DNA from: CAVOKN01 sp963696505
GTDB taxonomy: Bacteria; Pseudomonadota; Gammaproteobacteria; Burkholderiales; Rhodocyclaceae
Reading direction: 5' to 3'
Assembly (NCBI GenBank): GCA_963696505.1
Contig: CAVOKN010000008.1
Span: 1-64,000 of the forward strand
Length of the DNA stretch: 64,000 nucleotides
Shown: piece by piece, positions 10,780-21,404 of the stretch
Position numbering within the stretch: position 1 is the stretch's first letter
How the letters are laid out: every line of letters starts with the position of its first letter
Made by a program: the position numbers and the translations under genes
Notes under the pieces: model-generated
Database searches by the model: none
The model's input: the letters and a program-made list of their open reading frames with translations, nothing else
Told to the model about the DNA's origin: nothing

Positions 10780-11266
10780 GTGGAAGGGTTCGAATGTGAC
10801 TATATTGCCGGATTGGGAAGGGGAAATCTACGCGGCATGCTCGAAGATGGGCTGTGGAGGCTGGACATGATAAAGCACGTCCGCTAGATTCTGAAGCATA
10901 TTGGCTTGATGCAGGATGATCTTCCGGAGGCAACGAAGAAGCCATGGGCGAAAGGGGCCAGGCTCGAACTGAATTTCAAGACACCGACTCCGGGTGACCC
11001 CAAGCACACGCTTCCCCTCTGCACCACCTCGCTCGCTTGCGTAGTCTACCCGTGGAAAGTCAGCTTCCGCAAAGCGGCGCCGGACGGCCGTGGCGGCAAT
11101 GACGTATGGCGAATAAGAGTCTGATCCGGTCGATCTTCACACCGCAAAGCAACGCGCCCACGCATAGCCGTCGCTCCGCAGCTCTGCGGCAGAACGGGCC
11201 AGGGCGGCGCACCTGCGACGCCTTCACAATCCCGGTTCGCCCTGCCCGGGCGGCGAATCCCCGTCG
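10780..11266. other. intergenic stretch, degraded
   Basis: About 490 bp with no supportable gene. The first part should hold the XRE operon promoter. A copy of GAAAGTCAG lies at 11055-11063. From about 11165 onward the sequence resembles the stretch that precedes the second eroded ATPase copy near 12545, so it is part of a duplicated, decaying block. Confidence 0.45.
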
Positions 11267-11770
11267 CTGACTTTCAGCCTGGGCAGCCACCAAGTCGCAG
11301 CGCGGAGGTGCCCGCGTCCCACGCCAAGTGAGCAATCCGTCATCCGGTCGCAGCAAGCTTCCAGGTCGTCCAGCCGCTCACGGCCGACACGTCGGCGTCG
11401 ATCTCGAAGGGATGGGTCGCCGTGCAGGCGACATGGCCGGGAATCGATGCGTCGCCGTAGAACTCGCGCCGCCGCCGGATTCCCCGCAGGTCATCAATCA
11501 GAGGGGCCGTAGTCGAACTGTTTCCGGCGCCCTCGGCATCACCTGGATGCTCGTTGCTCCGGCGGGACGCAGCCGGAAGCGATTCCGATGGAATGCGATC
11601 ATAAACCGACCTCCCCGCCCGGAGAACGATCTGCCTTCAGCAACTCGACCCAGGAAAGTCCGCCCTTGCACGTCGAAAGTCAGTCTCCGGAACACGGTGG
11701 TTCATCCCCGAGGGCGCGACAGCTGGCCGCAATTGGGAAAGTGTGGCCGTGGTCGAATTGTTTTCCCGGC
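11267..11770 (-). pseudogene. eroded DUF4143-type ATPase fragment, copy A
   Basis: The minus strand encodes, in broken frames, DLRGIRRRREFYGDAS and then HPFEIDADVSAVSGWT. Both match copy B (12533-13110), which has the longer stretch GGNEVDLLVEWGQRLYAIDC typical of the nuclease-like C-terminal domain of DUF4143 ATPases. Copy A lacks that segment. The block is bordered by CTGACTTTC (11267-11275) and its inverse GAAAGTCAG (11675-11683). No intact reading frame remains. Confidence 0.6.
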
Positions 11771-11840
11771 GGCTTGCCTGTGGGCAATTGGGGACATGGT
11801 TATCCATCAAACCAGTGACAAGTCGCCACCATCGGAATCG

Positions 11841-12116
11841 TCATGCTGCCAAAGCCACAGGCAACGGTAATTGAAACCGCCCTTCAACCACTCCTCGAAC
11901 CGAGATGTCTTCATCCAGATCCTCCCAGCGCAATGCGGCCCCATTTAGGCATAGCTCGACCTGAGCCAAGGCGGCGTCGGATGCCTGCGCAAGCAAACGA
12001 AAGCGCGCGGCGGGGAAGCCGATCTGGCGGCCATCCGTCAGTTCGATGAATACCATCCGGCCTGCCACCCATGCACGGATGGCACGGGGATCGAGTTCAA
12101 GTGCGGCTGTGCTCAT
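11841..12116 (-). CDS. DUF2442-domain protein
   Basis: A 91-residue protein when started at ATG 12116 (MSTAALELDPRAIRAWVAGR). The core, FIELTDGRQIGFPAARFRLL, followed by WEDLDEDISVRGVVEG, fits the DUF2442 family, small proteins usually encoded next to a DUF4160 partner. It overlaps the upstream DUF4160 gene by 20 bp, so the two are translated together. The pair is widespread on accessory DNA and is suspected to be toxin-antitoxin-like; no activity can be read from the sequence. Confidence 0.75.
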   Translation of the reverse strand: MSTAALELDPRAIRAWVAGRMVFIELTDGRQIGFPAARFRLLAQASDAALAQVELCLNGAALRWEDLDEDISVRGVVEGRFQLPLPVALAA

Positions 12117-12333
12117 GCCATTTCTCCAGGAGAAGCGCCTCGTGTTCAAGGACCGCCATTTCAATGCGTCTCACCTCGGTCGGTTTTATGCCATCCACTC
12201 GGGCCAGTCGCACGGGCGAAAGCCAGAACTTGCATTCCCCGTCGGGCGTTCGGACATGGATATGCGGCGGCTCCTGGCCTTCGTCGGAGTAGAAGTGGAA
12301 GCGCCAGTTGAGCAGACGCAAGACGGTAGGCAT
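12097..12333 (-). CDS. DUF4160-domain protein
   Basis: A 78-residue protein with the family signature: FHFYSDEGQEPPHIHVRTPD near the N-terminus and HEALLLEKWHEH near the end. The conserved PPHIHV suggests a metal or nucleotide site. It is the first gene of a two-gene unit with the DUF2442 gene. The unit sits between two eroded ATPase copies, consistent with an accessory cassette. Confidence 0.8.
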   Translation of the reverse strand: MPTVLRLLNWRFHFYSDEGQEPPHIHVRTPDGECKFWLSPVRLARVDGIKPTEVRRIEMAVLEHEALLLEKWHEHSRT

Positions 12334-12436
12334 CGTGGTTCCGCTGTCAAGCCTTGTAAAGCCAGCTTACATCAAGAATGTCTAGGGGGAACAAACCGCC
12401 ATTGTCGCGCGCCCACTTGCCTCGTTCGGCAGCCCA

Positions 12437-12510
12437 GTAGGCTGGGTCGAGGAACGAGACCCGGCATCCGCGTCCAGCCTCGGCTGGCTGGGTTTTCAAC
12501 CCAGCCTACG
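12437..12510. repeat. REP-like palindrome (GTAGGCTGGGT family)
   Basis: The left arm GTAGGCTGGGT (from 12437) pairs with ACCCAGCCTAC (ending at 12509), with a smaller nested repeat around GAGGAACGAGACC. This is a common dispersed palindrome in betaproteobacteria. It is followed at 12533 by a copy of CTGACTTTC. Confidence 0.7.
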
Positions 12511-12532
12511 GCGGGATGCCGCCCTACGGGGA

Positions 12533-13110
12533 CTGACTTTCTCGGCAGAGCGGGCGCGGGTGGCGCACCTGGAACACCTTCACGATCCCGGTTCGTCCCG
12601 GCCCGGGCGCGGCGGGCGATCGGTCATCCGGCCGCGCCCAGCTTCCAGGACGTCCATCCGCTCACGGCCGACACTCCGGTGTCGATCTCGAAGGGATGCG
12701 TCGCCGTAGAACTCGCGCAGCCGCCGGATGCCCCGCAGGTCATGGCGGTCCGGGGATTCGTTGTGCTTGCAATCGATGGCGTACAGACGTTGCCCCCACT
12801 CGACGAGCAGATCGACCTCGTTGCCGCCGCGGCATCGCGCCAGTACCAGAGCATGGCTTCCGGATGGAGCCAATGGATCAAAAGGGCCGGTGGTCGAATT
12901 GTTTCTGGCGCACCCAGCATCACCTGGGGGCTGATGGCTCCTGCGAGAAACACCAAGCATCGATTCGGATGGAATGCGATCACAAACCGACTTCTCCGCC
13001 CCGAGAACTGTCCGCCACTGGTAACGATCCTCGCATTGCTTACCTTGGGCGCTGAAAGTCAGCCTCCGGAACACGGCGGCCCATCCCCGAGGGCACGGAG
13101 GCTGGCCGCA
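12533..13110 (-). pseudogene. eroded DUF4143-type ATPase fragment, copy B
   Basis: The minus strand encodes GGNEVDLLVEWGQRLYAIDC, a DLRGIRRLREFYGDA segment and, in another frame, HPFEIDTGVSAVSGWTSW. This is the C-terminal part of an AAA/DUF4143 ATPase, broken by frameshifts and lacking the ATPase domain. It is bordered by CTGACTTTC (12533-12541) and GAAAGTCAG (13054-13062) in inverted orientation, as is copy A. A related but clearly intact gene lies at 40890-42086. Confidence 0.65.
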
Positions 13111-13179
13111 ACGCCGCACACGATCCCGCACCGATCCCGCACCGGGCTGGTGCGCCCGCGCGCCGTCGCGTATTCTCGA

Positions 13180-14359
13180 ATGCTCCCTTTCGCGACAGGT
13201 TCCGAATTGGGTTTCTGGCAAACCTGGTGGCTGCGCTTCAAGCCGGATCCGGTGACCATCTCCACCGGCGAGCGCCTGCGTTCGGGCTTAGCGGCGCTGC
13301 TGGCGGTGTTCGCCACCACCGCGCTGAGCCAGTTGCTGCCGGGGCAGAGCGTCTGGATGCTGGCGGCCGTGGGGGCGTCGTCGGTGCTGCTGTTCGTGCT
13401 GCCCAGCGGCCCGCTATCCCAGCCGTGGCCGGTGATTGGCGGCTATCTGGTGTCGGCGCTGGCGGGGGTCACCTGCGCGAAGTGGGTGCCCCACCTGCCC
13501 CTGGCCGCGGCGCTGGCGGTGAGTGGTGCCATCCTCGCCATGCTGTGGCTGCGCTGCGTGCATCCGCCGGGCGGCGCGGTGGCGCTCTATGCGGTGCTCG
13601 GCGGCGAAGCGGCGCATGCGCTGGGCTATCAGCTTCGTGCTGATGCCGGCGCTGGCCAACGCCGTGCTGCTGGTCGGGGCGGCGCTGGTGGCGAACAACC
13701 TGCTGCCCCACCGCCACTATCCGCGGCGCCCGCCCTCACCGCCGCCACAGTCGGCGCTGTCACCCGCCTCCGCCGGCCTGACGCCCAGCCATCGCGACGT
13801 GGCGGAGGCACTCGCGGAGTACGATCGCCTGCTCGACATCAGCGAGGAGGATCTCGACGGAGTCGTCGGCCTGCTCACGCAGCGCATGTTCGAGCGCGCC
13901 TACGGGCCCCTGCGGGTAGCGGACGTGATGCTCGCCGACGCGCCGAGCGTGCGCGCCGACGCCCCGACGCTGACTGCGTGGCGCACCCTGCGCCGCTACC
14001 GCCTGCCGGCGATCGCAGTGGTGGACGGCGACAACCGCCTCGTGGGTCTGGTGGGAATGAACGACTTCATCGACCGCACCGGCGCCCGCGGCGCGGCGGA
14101 CTTGCGGCGGCGCATCGCCCGCTACCTGCTGCACAACATGGGCCGCGACAACACGGTCGCGGCGCTGATGGTGCCGCCGGTGGTGACAGCGCGGGCGGAC
14201 ATGCACATCGCCGAGCTGATGCCCTGGTTCGGCCCCCACGCCTGCCACAGCATCCCGGTGGTGAATCGCGCCCACCAGTACGTCGGCATGGTCTCGGCGG
14301 CGGCGACGATCGCCGCCCTCTACCGGGCGAAAGTCAGCGCGCAGCGACCGGCTACTTGA
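13180..14359 (+). pseudogene. HPP-family membrane protein with CBS pair, one-base frameshift
   Basis: Starts at ATG 13180. The first part is an HPP membrane domain (about four helices, with the signature CVHPPGGAVALYAVLGG). The frame then changes near 13630: removing one C in GGGCTATCAGCTTC restores LGYSFVLMPALANAVLLVGA, the expected continuation. After the membrane domain comes a pair of CBS repeats (RVADVMLADAPSVRADAPTL and VVTARADMHIAELM). HPP proteins are proposed to transport nitrite or similar anions. The stop overlaps the end of convergent phaC by 8 bp. Everything else is intact, so sequencing error is as likely as decay. Confidence 0.75.
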
Positions 14360-16161
14360 GATAGACGTAGGTGCCGGGTGCCTCTTCAAGGGGGTTGTAG
14401 CCCCTGTCGGCGGCGCCGATGCGCGGCGGCGCCACCCGCTCGCCGCTGCGGGCCGCGAGCCAGCCCTGCCACGCCGTCCACCACGAGCCCTCGCGCACTT
14501 CGGCTGCACTCTGGTAGGTATCAGGGTCGATGTACTTGCCGTCGTAGGGGCGCGTCAGGATGCGGTAGCTGCGGTTGCGCCGTCCCGGTTCGCTGACGAT
14601 GCCGGCGTTGTGACCGCCGGTGGTGAGCACGAAGGTGATTTCGGTGTCGGCCAGCAGATGCATCTTATATACCGAGCGCCAGGGCGCGACGTGGTCGCTC
14701 ACCGTTCCGACGGCAAACACCGGCAGCCTGAGGTCGTTGAGGGCGACGGGCCGCCCGCCGACACGGTAGCGCCCCTCGGCAAGGTCGTTGCCGAGGAACA
14801 GGCGCCGTAGGTATTGCGAATGCATGCGGTAAGGCATGCGCGTGGCGTCGGCGTTCCAGGCCATCAGGTCGTTCATCTGCGGCCGCTCGCCCAGCATGTA
14901 CTCGCGCACCATGCGCGACCAGATCAGGTCGTTGGAGCGCAGCAGCTGGAATGCGCCGGTCATCTGCCCGGCGGCGAGGAAGCCGCGGTCGAACATCATG
15001 TCTTCGAGGAAGGTCACCTGGCTCTCGTCGATGAACAACGCCAGTTCGCCCGGCTCGCTGAAGTCGGTCTGGGCGGCGAGCAGGGTCATCGAGGCGAGGC
15101 GTTCGTCGCCGTCGCGCACCATCGCCGCCGCGCCGATGGCGAGCAGCGTGCCGCCCAGGCAGTAGCCCACGGCATGCACCTTCTGCTCCGGCACGATGGC
15201 ATTCACCGCGGCTATTGCGTCCATCAGCCCCATGCGCAGGAAGTCTTCCATGCCGCGGTCGCGGTCGCCGGGGTCGGGGTTCTTCCAGGAAATGCAGAAC
15301 ACCGTATGGCCCTGGTCCACCAGGTACTTGATCATCGAGTTCTGCGGCTGCAGGTCGAGGATGTAGTACTTCATGATCCACGCCGGCACGATCAGCACCG
15401 GTTCCGGGTGCACGGTCTCGGTGGTGGGCGAGTACTGGATCACTTCCATCAGGCGGTTGCGAAACACCACGCGCCCCGGCGTGATCGCCAGGTTCGCACC
15501 GACCTGCCAGGCTTCGCTGCCGACGGGGGGGCGACCCGCATGGGTGCGCTCGAAGTCGGTGAGCCAGTTGAACCAGCCGTACCAGAGATTCTGACCGCCG
15601 GTCTCGAAGGTCTTGCGCAGCACCTCGGGATTGGTCGCCGGGAAGTTCGCCGGCGAAACGAGGTCCAGCAACTGGCGGGTGACGAAGGTCACCACCTCCT
15701 CGTGGTGGCGCGACACGCCGCGGATTTCGGTGGTCGCGTTGTACCACCACTGCTGGGTCAGCAGGAACGACTGGTAGATCAGGTTGAAGGGCCACTGCCG
15801 CCAGTCGGCGTGGCTGAAGCGCCGGTCCTGTTCCAGCGGCTCGATGCAGGGCGGGGCGCCTTCGGAGAACGCATGCGGGGCGTAAAGCGCGAAGCGGGCC
15901 AGCTTGCGCCAAGCCTTCTGCACCAGATCGTTCTGCTTCGCCGGCGACAGGTGCAGGTGCGACAGCCAGTCGCTGTAGGCGAGCAGCAGCGACGACGGCG
16001 AGATCGCCGAAGTCGCCCGCGCCAAGCGCGGCGTGCAGGGCACGATCGTAACCGTCGGCCGACAATGCGATCTGCATGCGCGCTTCGGGCGGCGGCGCAG
16101 GCGGTCTTGGAATGCGGGCCTGAGTGGCGGCGGGGACCTGGGGAGGCGCGACGGGATCCAT
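14352..16161 (-). pseudogene. phaC: poly(3-hydroxyalkanoate) synthase, one-base frameshift near the N-terminus
   Basis: A class I-like PHA synthase of about 600 residues, polymerising hydroxyacyl-CoA into storage polyester. The catalytic Cys lies in the lipase-like box GYCLGG, with Asp in VGTVSDHVAPW and His in TTGGHNAGIV. The start is ATG 16161, with AAGGAG upstream, giving MDPVAPPQVPAATQARIPRP. About 45 codons later the frame breaks near 16020: dropping one G in CTTGGCGCGG gives AALARATSAISPSSLLLAYS, the expected sequence. The rest is intact. It is convergent with the HPP gene. The single indel may be an assembly error. Confidence 0.85.
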
Positions 16162-16534
16162 ACTTTTTCTCCTTGCCGCGGCCGGTAACGGGAGCGCAAC
16201 GCGCCGCGGATCGCCATTGACGGACTCGATCATATTGCGCCGCAGCGAAGCCGCATTGACAGCCATCAACGGCTCAGCGGAAAGGCGTCTGCGGCGCACT
16301 GACTTTTCCTCGGCAGGGAGGGGCGCGATCGTCGCGCATGCGACATTCGGTCGCATGAGCAATTGCGAATATTCAATGACCCTTGATCGAATCGCGGCTA
16401 GGGTTGGGCCGTCGGTTTCTACCCGGTCGCCCGGCTCCCACCGACCCGCACCGCACTCTCCGGCGGCATCTGTCCGTTCCCGCCACCGGGGAAGTCACTG
16501 ATGCAACGCGACCGGTTACAAGAGGGAGATCAAC
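16162..16534 (+). promoter_or_regulatory. cytochrome upstream region with 16-bp palindrome
   Basis: The non-coding region between phaC and the cytochrome. At 16362-16377 is ATTGCGAATATTCAAT, followed after exactly 21 bases by TAGGGT, a possible -10 box. The same layout is found upstream of both polyglycine genes (19345 and 28326). A palindrome centred about 41 bases before a start site is the classic placement for a CRP/FNR-type activator. A CTGACTTTT variant of the dispersed motif is at about 16299. Confidence 0.6.
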
Positions 16535-19138
16535 ATGAGGATCGAGCGCTCACGGATGGCGGCGCGGGCCATATTTGACCCACTGACAGCGCTGCTGACG
16601 GTCACCCTGAGTTTCGGCGTTCTGGCTCCCGCCAGCGCAGCCAAGTGAGGGGGGGGTCAGGGGCAAGGTCAGGGGCAAGGTCAGGGGCAAGGTCAGGGGC
16701 AGGGCCCCGGGCAGCAGACAGGCACCCCCCACGATTTCAAGTACGACGCCGCGACCCAGACCTATTTCGTGAAAGGGGAGCGCATCGGCGTCGGTGCCGT
16801 CAAGCGCGACCTGAACGGCGCACTGTGCTCGAAATGCCATGCAGGTGCGGCGGACGAGTTGAAGGCCTCGGTGCACTTCACGGCCAAGGCGCCCAACCAG
16901 CGCATCATGTTCCCCGGCGGCGGCGCCCACGGCATGCTTGATCGCGCCTGCGGTCTCACCGGCAGTTCCCAACTCATCAACTTCAACACCGACGTCAACC
17001 TGGCGGAATGCGGCAAGTGCCACACCGGGCGCTATCTTCCCGTCATGGAAGTCGCGTTCGCGGAGATGTTCAAACTCCAAAAACTTCCCGACCCCGCAGG
17101 GCAGGCCAAGCGCATCGTCGATGCCGGACTCGACTGCCTGATCTGCCACGCCGGCGAATACCGGGCCGTGCCCGAAGGCACGCTCGCTTCGGTCGCCGGC
17201 TTCGCAACCGCTGGTGCCGAAGCACCGGTGCCGGCCGGCTTTCCGCGAGCGGCGCGCGACGACGGTGACTTCGACCAGGACGAGAAGCCCGACCCGATCC
17301 TCTATCTGCACGAAGATGACGTCGAACCGCTCGCTCCGCTGATGATGGACTTCAACGGCGACGGCAAGCTTGACCCCTGGCCCACCATCGCTCAGGACCG
17401 CAGTCCGGCGGCAGTAACGTCGATCGGCAAGACCACCGAGCACACCTGCCTGCGCTGTCACGAGCACGCCCGCACCGGCTACAAGCGCGCCACCCTATTC
17501 GCCGAGGGCTACGACGTGCACGCCACCGCCAGGAGCGGGCCGTTCGTCGGCGCCGCCAACCGCTGCACCGTGTGCCACACCGCAAGCCAGCACAAGTTCG
17601 TGCGCGGCCACAACGTGGGCGGCGATCTCGCCGCGGCCGACTATCCGCCACCAGCGATCGGCATGACCGACGAGCACGATCTGACCTGCGTCCAGTGCCA
17701 CCCCGCCGACAAGCTCGGCATGCAGCGCAAGGGGGGCGTGCACGACGCGCGCCACCTCGACAAGATCGCGTGCGAGACCTGCCACATCCCGGCCACCGGC
17801 GGCATCACCTACTCGCTGTTCGGCCACGGTGCGCACCTGCTGTTCGGTCGCAATGCCGAGAGCAAGGACACCCGCCTGATCAGCGCCGACCACACCATGG
17901 CCACCGACGAGCAGGACATCGCCGAGGACTTCGAGGCCTACCGCATCGCCCCGACCCTGGTCTGGTTCAACGGCGGCGCCTCCTTCCTGGCCCAGAACCT
18001 TGCGGTACGCGGCACGCCCCATGCCAAGATCAACCCCTTCAAGCCCATGGCCAACGGCATGGCTTTCGACGCCCGCTTCTTCCTCAACGAGACGCTGACC
18101 AACAACGCCGGCTTCCCGTACAACGCCCACGCCATGTACCGCTTCTACGCCAACGGCGCCAACGCCGAAGTGTTCCAGGCGCTGGGTCTGCTCGGTCTCG
18201 CGCCCGAGGAGGTGCGCAAGATCACCTTCGCCGATTTCGCTTCGCCCGATCCCGGGCGCCAGGCGATGGCGATGATGATGTTGTTCCCCAACCTGATTCA
18301 GTTCGACAAGCAGAGCTTCGGCTTCGAGCACTACCTCGCCGGCACTGGGTCGGGCCGCGATGCCGACGGCAACGGCATCGTTGACGCCGGGCTTCCGGTC
18401 CTCGCCGACATGTTCACCGCCTCGAACATGGGCTTGCGCAAGTTCATGGGATTCAACCGCCCGATGGGCCTGCCCGACGACTACCAGTGGTACCCGTTCT
18501 TCGACTCGCCGGACCAGACCATCAGCATGAAGGCGCCCGACGAGAGCCTGATGAAGATGTTCTTCGGCATGCAGGCGGCGCAGGTTCCGCCGGAACAGTT
18601 GGCGGCATACCTTCAGGCAATCAAGCACTACCCGGCCTTCTCCAACGGCATCACGGTGGGCGGCCACGGCGTGCGACCGAAACAGGAGGCCCTGGGCGCA
18701 GGACGCAACGGCTGCCTGGCCTGCCACGGCGCGGACGGTGTTCTGGCCCAGCCGGTGCCGGTGACGCGCATGACCGATGACGGCATGCCGATGTACCAGT
18801 GGAAGTACTACAACGTGCGCGCGCTCACCGACCTCGGCCTGGCGACCCGCGACGAGGACATCCTCGCCGGTCGCGCCCAGGTGGATATCGACGGCAATAC
18901 GGCCTACGTGCAGGTCGGTGGCCCGATGGTGCTCAACTGGTTCAGGCCCAACGAAGGCTATCGTGCGGCGGCTGATCCGGACAGCCTGAAGGGAACGACG
19001 CTCACCGCCGACCAGCTCACGACCGGCGACGGCCCCTGGATGCCGGCTCTGGAACCGGTGACCGACTTCGTCCCCAACTATCTGGTGCTGGGCTATGCCC
19101 GCGACGAAGTGATCTGGAAGAAGAAGGGCAAGCGCTGA
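16535..19138 (+). CDS. octaheme c-type cytochrome, in-frame TGA after the signal peptide
   Basis: From ATG 16535 (AGGGAG upstream) the protein begins with a Sec signal peptide (LLTVTLSFGVLAPASA), then an in-frame TGA at codon 38 (16646-16648). The same frame continues with a Gly-Gln repeat and about 800 more residues. Eight CxxCH heme motifs follow, at residues 98 (CSKCH), 159 (CGKCH), 201 (CLICH), 305 (CLRCH), 344 (CTVCH), 385 (CVQCH), 413 (CETCH) and 727 (CLACH). Three Asp-rich loops (such as DFNGDGKLD) may bind calcium. It should be an exported electron carrier or oxidoreductase. A GTG at 16769 would give a protein without a signal peptide, so either TGA is read through, the base is wrong, or the gene is dead. 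Confidence 0.8.
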
Positions 19139-19168
19139 TCGCGCGGCTCTCCGCAGTCAAGACCGAAG

Positions 19169-19195
19169 CCTCCCCTCGCGGGGAGGTTTCATTTT
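19169..19195 (+). terminator. factor-independent terminator of the cytochrome gene
   Basis: The stem CCTCCCC/GGGGAGG with a 4-base loop is followed by TTTCATTTT, 30 bp after the cytochrome stop codon. Confidence 0.8.
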
Positions 19196-19344
19196 GGCGG
19201 CGCGGGAGAGCTGGGAACCCACACTCGAACTGCCGCGATGGCCCTCAGACGGGTCGAAACCGCTGGGTGCGACGATATGCCGCACCCCCCGGAAGCCGCG
19301 CCAGGCCTTGTTTCTCGGGATTGTAGGAAGATTACCTACAGAGG

Positions 19345-19360
19345 ATTGCGAATTCGCAAT
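19345..19360. promoter_or_regulatory. operator palindrome upstream of polyglycine gene A
   Basis: ATTGCGAATTCGCAAT, a perfect 16-bp palindrome, with half-sites TTGCG and CGCAA separated by 4 bases. It is followed after 21 bases by TAGCTT. The 14-bp core has the geometry of a CRP/FNR-family site but not the standard FNR sequence. Confidence 0.65.
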
Positions 19361-19480
19361 GGGTTGCCGCCACGCGGGGCGTAGCTTTCTCTGCGTCGAC
19401 AGGCTCCGGCGATGCGGTCCGAATCAAGTGCAACGATCGCGGGGTCGATTGCCGATTCCAACTATAAAGCGGAGGTTCCC

Positions 19481-21183
19481 ATGAAATCGACTACGTCCAG
19501 AGGCGGGGGCTGGGAGTTGCTGTCCAGCGTCCTGCTCGCAGTCTTGCTGTGCTTCGGCAACGTCGGTGCGTTCGCCCAGGGCGGGCCCGGCGGTGGCGGA
19601 GGTGGTGGTGGTGGTGGTGGCGGTGGCGGTGGCGGTGGTGGTGGCGGTGGTGGAGGCGGTGGTGGAGGCGGTGGTGGCGGTCACACCGCCCCCGACTTCG
19701 GCGACATGATCGTGCTGTACCGCGGCGCGAACGGCGTTCCGATCCCGAGCCTGGCACAAGACGTCATCAACCCGGAAACCGGCCTACCGGAGCCGGGGGG
19801 TGAGTGCCTCCAGCCGATCGCGGAGCCCGGACTCACGACTCTGACCAATTCGGTAACGGGTGAGACCGTTACATGCACTCCGGCGCCCGGCACCAACTCC
19901 TGCCTGATCCCGGTGGACCAGTTCTCCTGCTCGATCGTCGTCGGCTACGAGAGCTATGCCCAGGCGGTCGACTTCGCGCGCATGAACGTGGCGCGGGCTC
20001 CGGACACCGTGATGGACCGGCAACTCGCCGACCTGCTCGTCAATCTGAGTTTGGCGCAGTGCCTGACCCTCGACCCGGCGGGCCGCATCGTCATGACGGG
20101 CCCCGACACCCTGGACAGCGACGGCGACGGCGACACCACCGAAATGATCTCCAAGACCGTGGATTCGCCGCTGCAGAACCTGGCCATCTATCGCGAGATG
20201 ATGACCAAGGGCTACCTCGGCGACGCCACGGCGTCGATCGCGCTGCCCGCGCCGCCGATTCCCGGCTACGGCTTCATCGACACGGCCGCCAAGGGACTGG
20301 GCGCGGCCGCCGACAAGGCCGGCAAGATCGACGTCGACGTGGTGGTCTATCTGAACCAGATACTGGGCCTGTCGGACCCCGCGACGACCACGGTGCTGCC
20401 GAAGATACTGCGACATACCGCGACGAAGTCCAGGGCAACATGGTGCGCGTCACGAAGTACTTCCTCGACTATCGCGCTTACGCCTATGGGCGCAGCGGCA
20501 CGTACGGCGAGCTTCCGTTCCCGCCCTACATCCCGGCCACGGGCCCGATCGCCGGCTGGTTCGAGTACCTGACGCTCTATCCCGACTTCACCACGCCCGC
20601 CGGTGACCCGCTGTTCTTCATCGCGGAAGGTCCGATCTTCCCGGTCGTCTTCGCCAGCCTTCCCGGCTTCACCGCCGGCAACATCGGCGGCTTCGCCCAG
20701 GCTTCCGACGATGCCCGTGCGGTGATCGACTTCGTCCACAGCCATCCGGTGCTCGCCGGCTACGAAACGCCGATTCCCTGCGGCGACGTGCAGCCTCCGC
20801 TCCCGCCCGACATCAAGTACGACGTCGCGCTGAGCACGCTGCAGATGCCCATCCGCATGGTCGGCGGGACGGCGCGCGAAGGCACGGTGACCGTCACCAA
20901 CTCCAAGGGCCCGGATCCGGCTTCGGGCACGGTGACCGTCACGGGCATGGCCACCTCCGGAGGGACCTGGAACTATGCGGCGAGCTTCGATTTCATCGGG
21001 CTTGCCCCGGGGGCCAGCACGAGCTGGACGATCGCCTTCACGGGCCCGAGCTTCGCGACGACGATCAACTGGACCGCGACCGTCAAGGCTCCCTATGACG
21101 TCCTAGGCACCAACAACACCCTGACCGACACGACGCGCGTCCTGCGACCGCGCGGACGCAGCGGATCGGGCGAAGGGGAATAA
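19481..21183 (+). pseudogene. exported polyglycine protein, paralog A, frameshifted
   Basis: Starts at ATG 19481 with GGAGG upstream. A signal peptide (LLSSVLLAVLLCFGNVGAFA) is followed by about 30 consecutive glycines, then a Cys-containing N-terminal domain (PDFGDMIVLYRGANG), a middle domain and an Ig-like C-terminal domain (MPIRMVGGTAREGTVTVTNS). Paralog B (28453-30156) is intact, and comparison shows a net loss of one base in A between 20405 and 20430, after VVYLNQILGLSD. The frame is regained and runs to 21183. The function is unknown and I recognise no named family for the whole protein. It is probably exported to the periplasm or surface and co-regulated with the cytochrome. Confidence 0.7.
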
Positions 21184-21404
21184 GAGAAGAGGCGAGTCGG
21201 CCGGCGGAGCGCAAGTCCGCCGGCCCTCGCCGCGGGACATTCCTGGGCCTGACTGCGGCGCGACGCCGCAGCCGTTCCCGCCGGTGCTCGTCGAGCTCCG
21301 GCGGGCTTGTTGTCTGCCGGCGCGCACGCCACGCGATGGAAGCCGTTCCATCGCCCCAGCCCATCGTCCCCACTGATCAAACGAAAGCGAGAGGAGGAAC
21401 GTCC
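21184..21404. other. intergenic hairpins between gene A and the next gene
   Basis: Two GC-rich inverted repeats: 21199-21225 (10-bp arms GGCCGGCGGA and TCCGCCGGCC) and about 21278-21306 (CCCGCCGG and CCGGCGGG). Neither has a T-run. They may reduce transcription or protect the mRNA end. The following gene has a clear GAGGAGG ribosome site at 21390-21396. Confidence 0.5.

Noticed and set aside
11060..11356. A 98-codon minus-strand gene in the decayed strip
   Set aside because: No family, no ribosome site, and the sequence overlaps the duplicated degraded block.
16646..16648. Selenocysteine or programmed recoding at TGA
   Set aside because: It lies right after the signal peptide in a low-complexity linker, not in a catalytic motif, and I see no convincing downstream hairpin of SECIS type. 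Error or mutation is simpler.
19560..19690. His-rich or Arg/Trp-rich proteins on the opposite strand and other frames of the polyglycine tract
   Set aside because: These are by-products of the GGN codon repeat; the exported polyglycine frame has the signal peptide, ribosome site and a conserved paralog.
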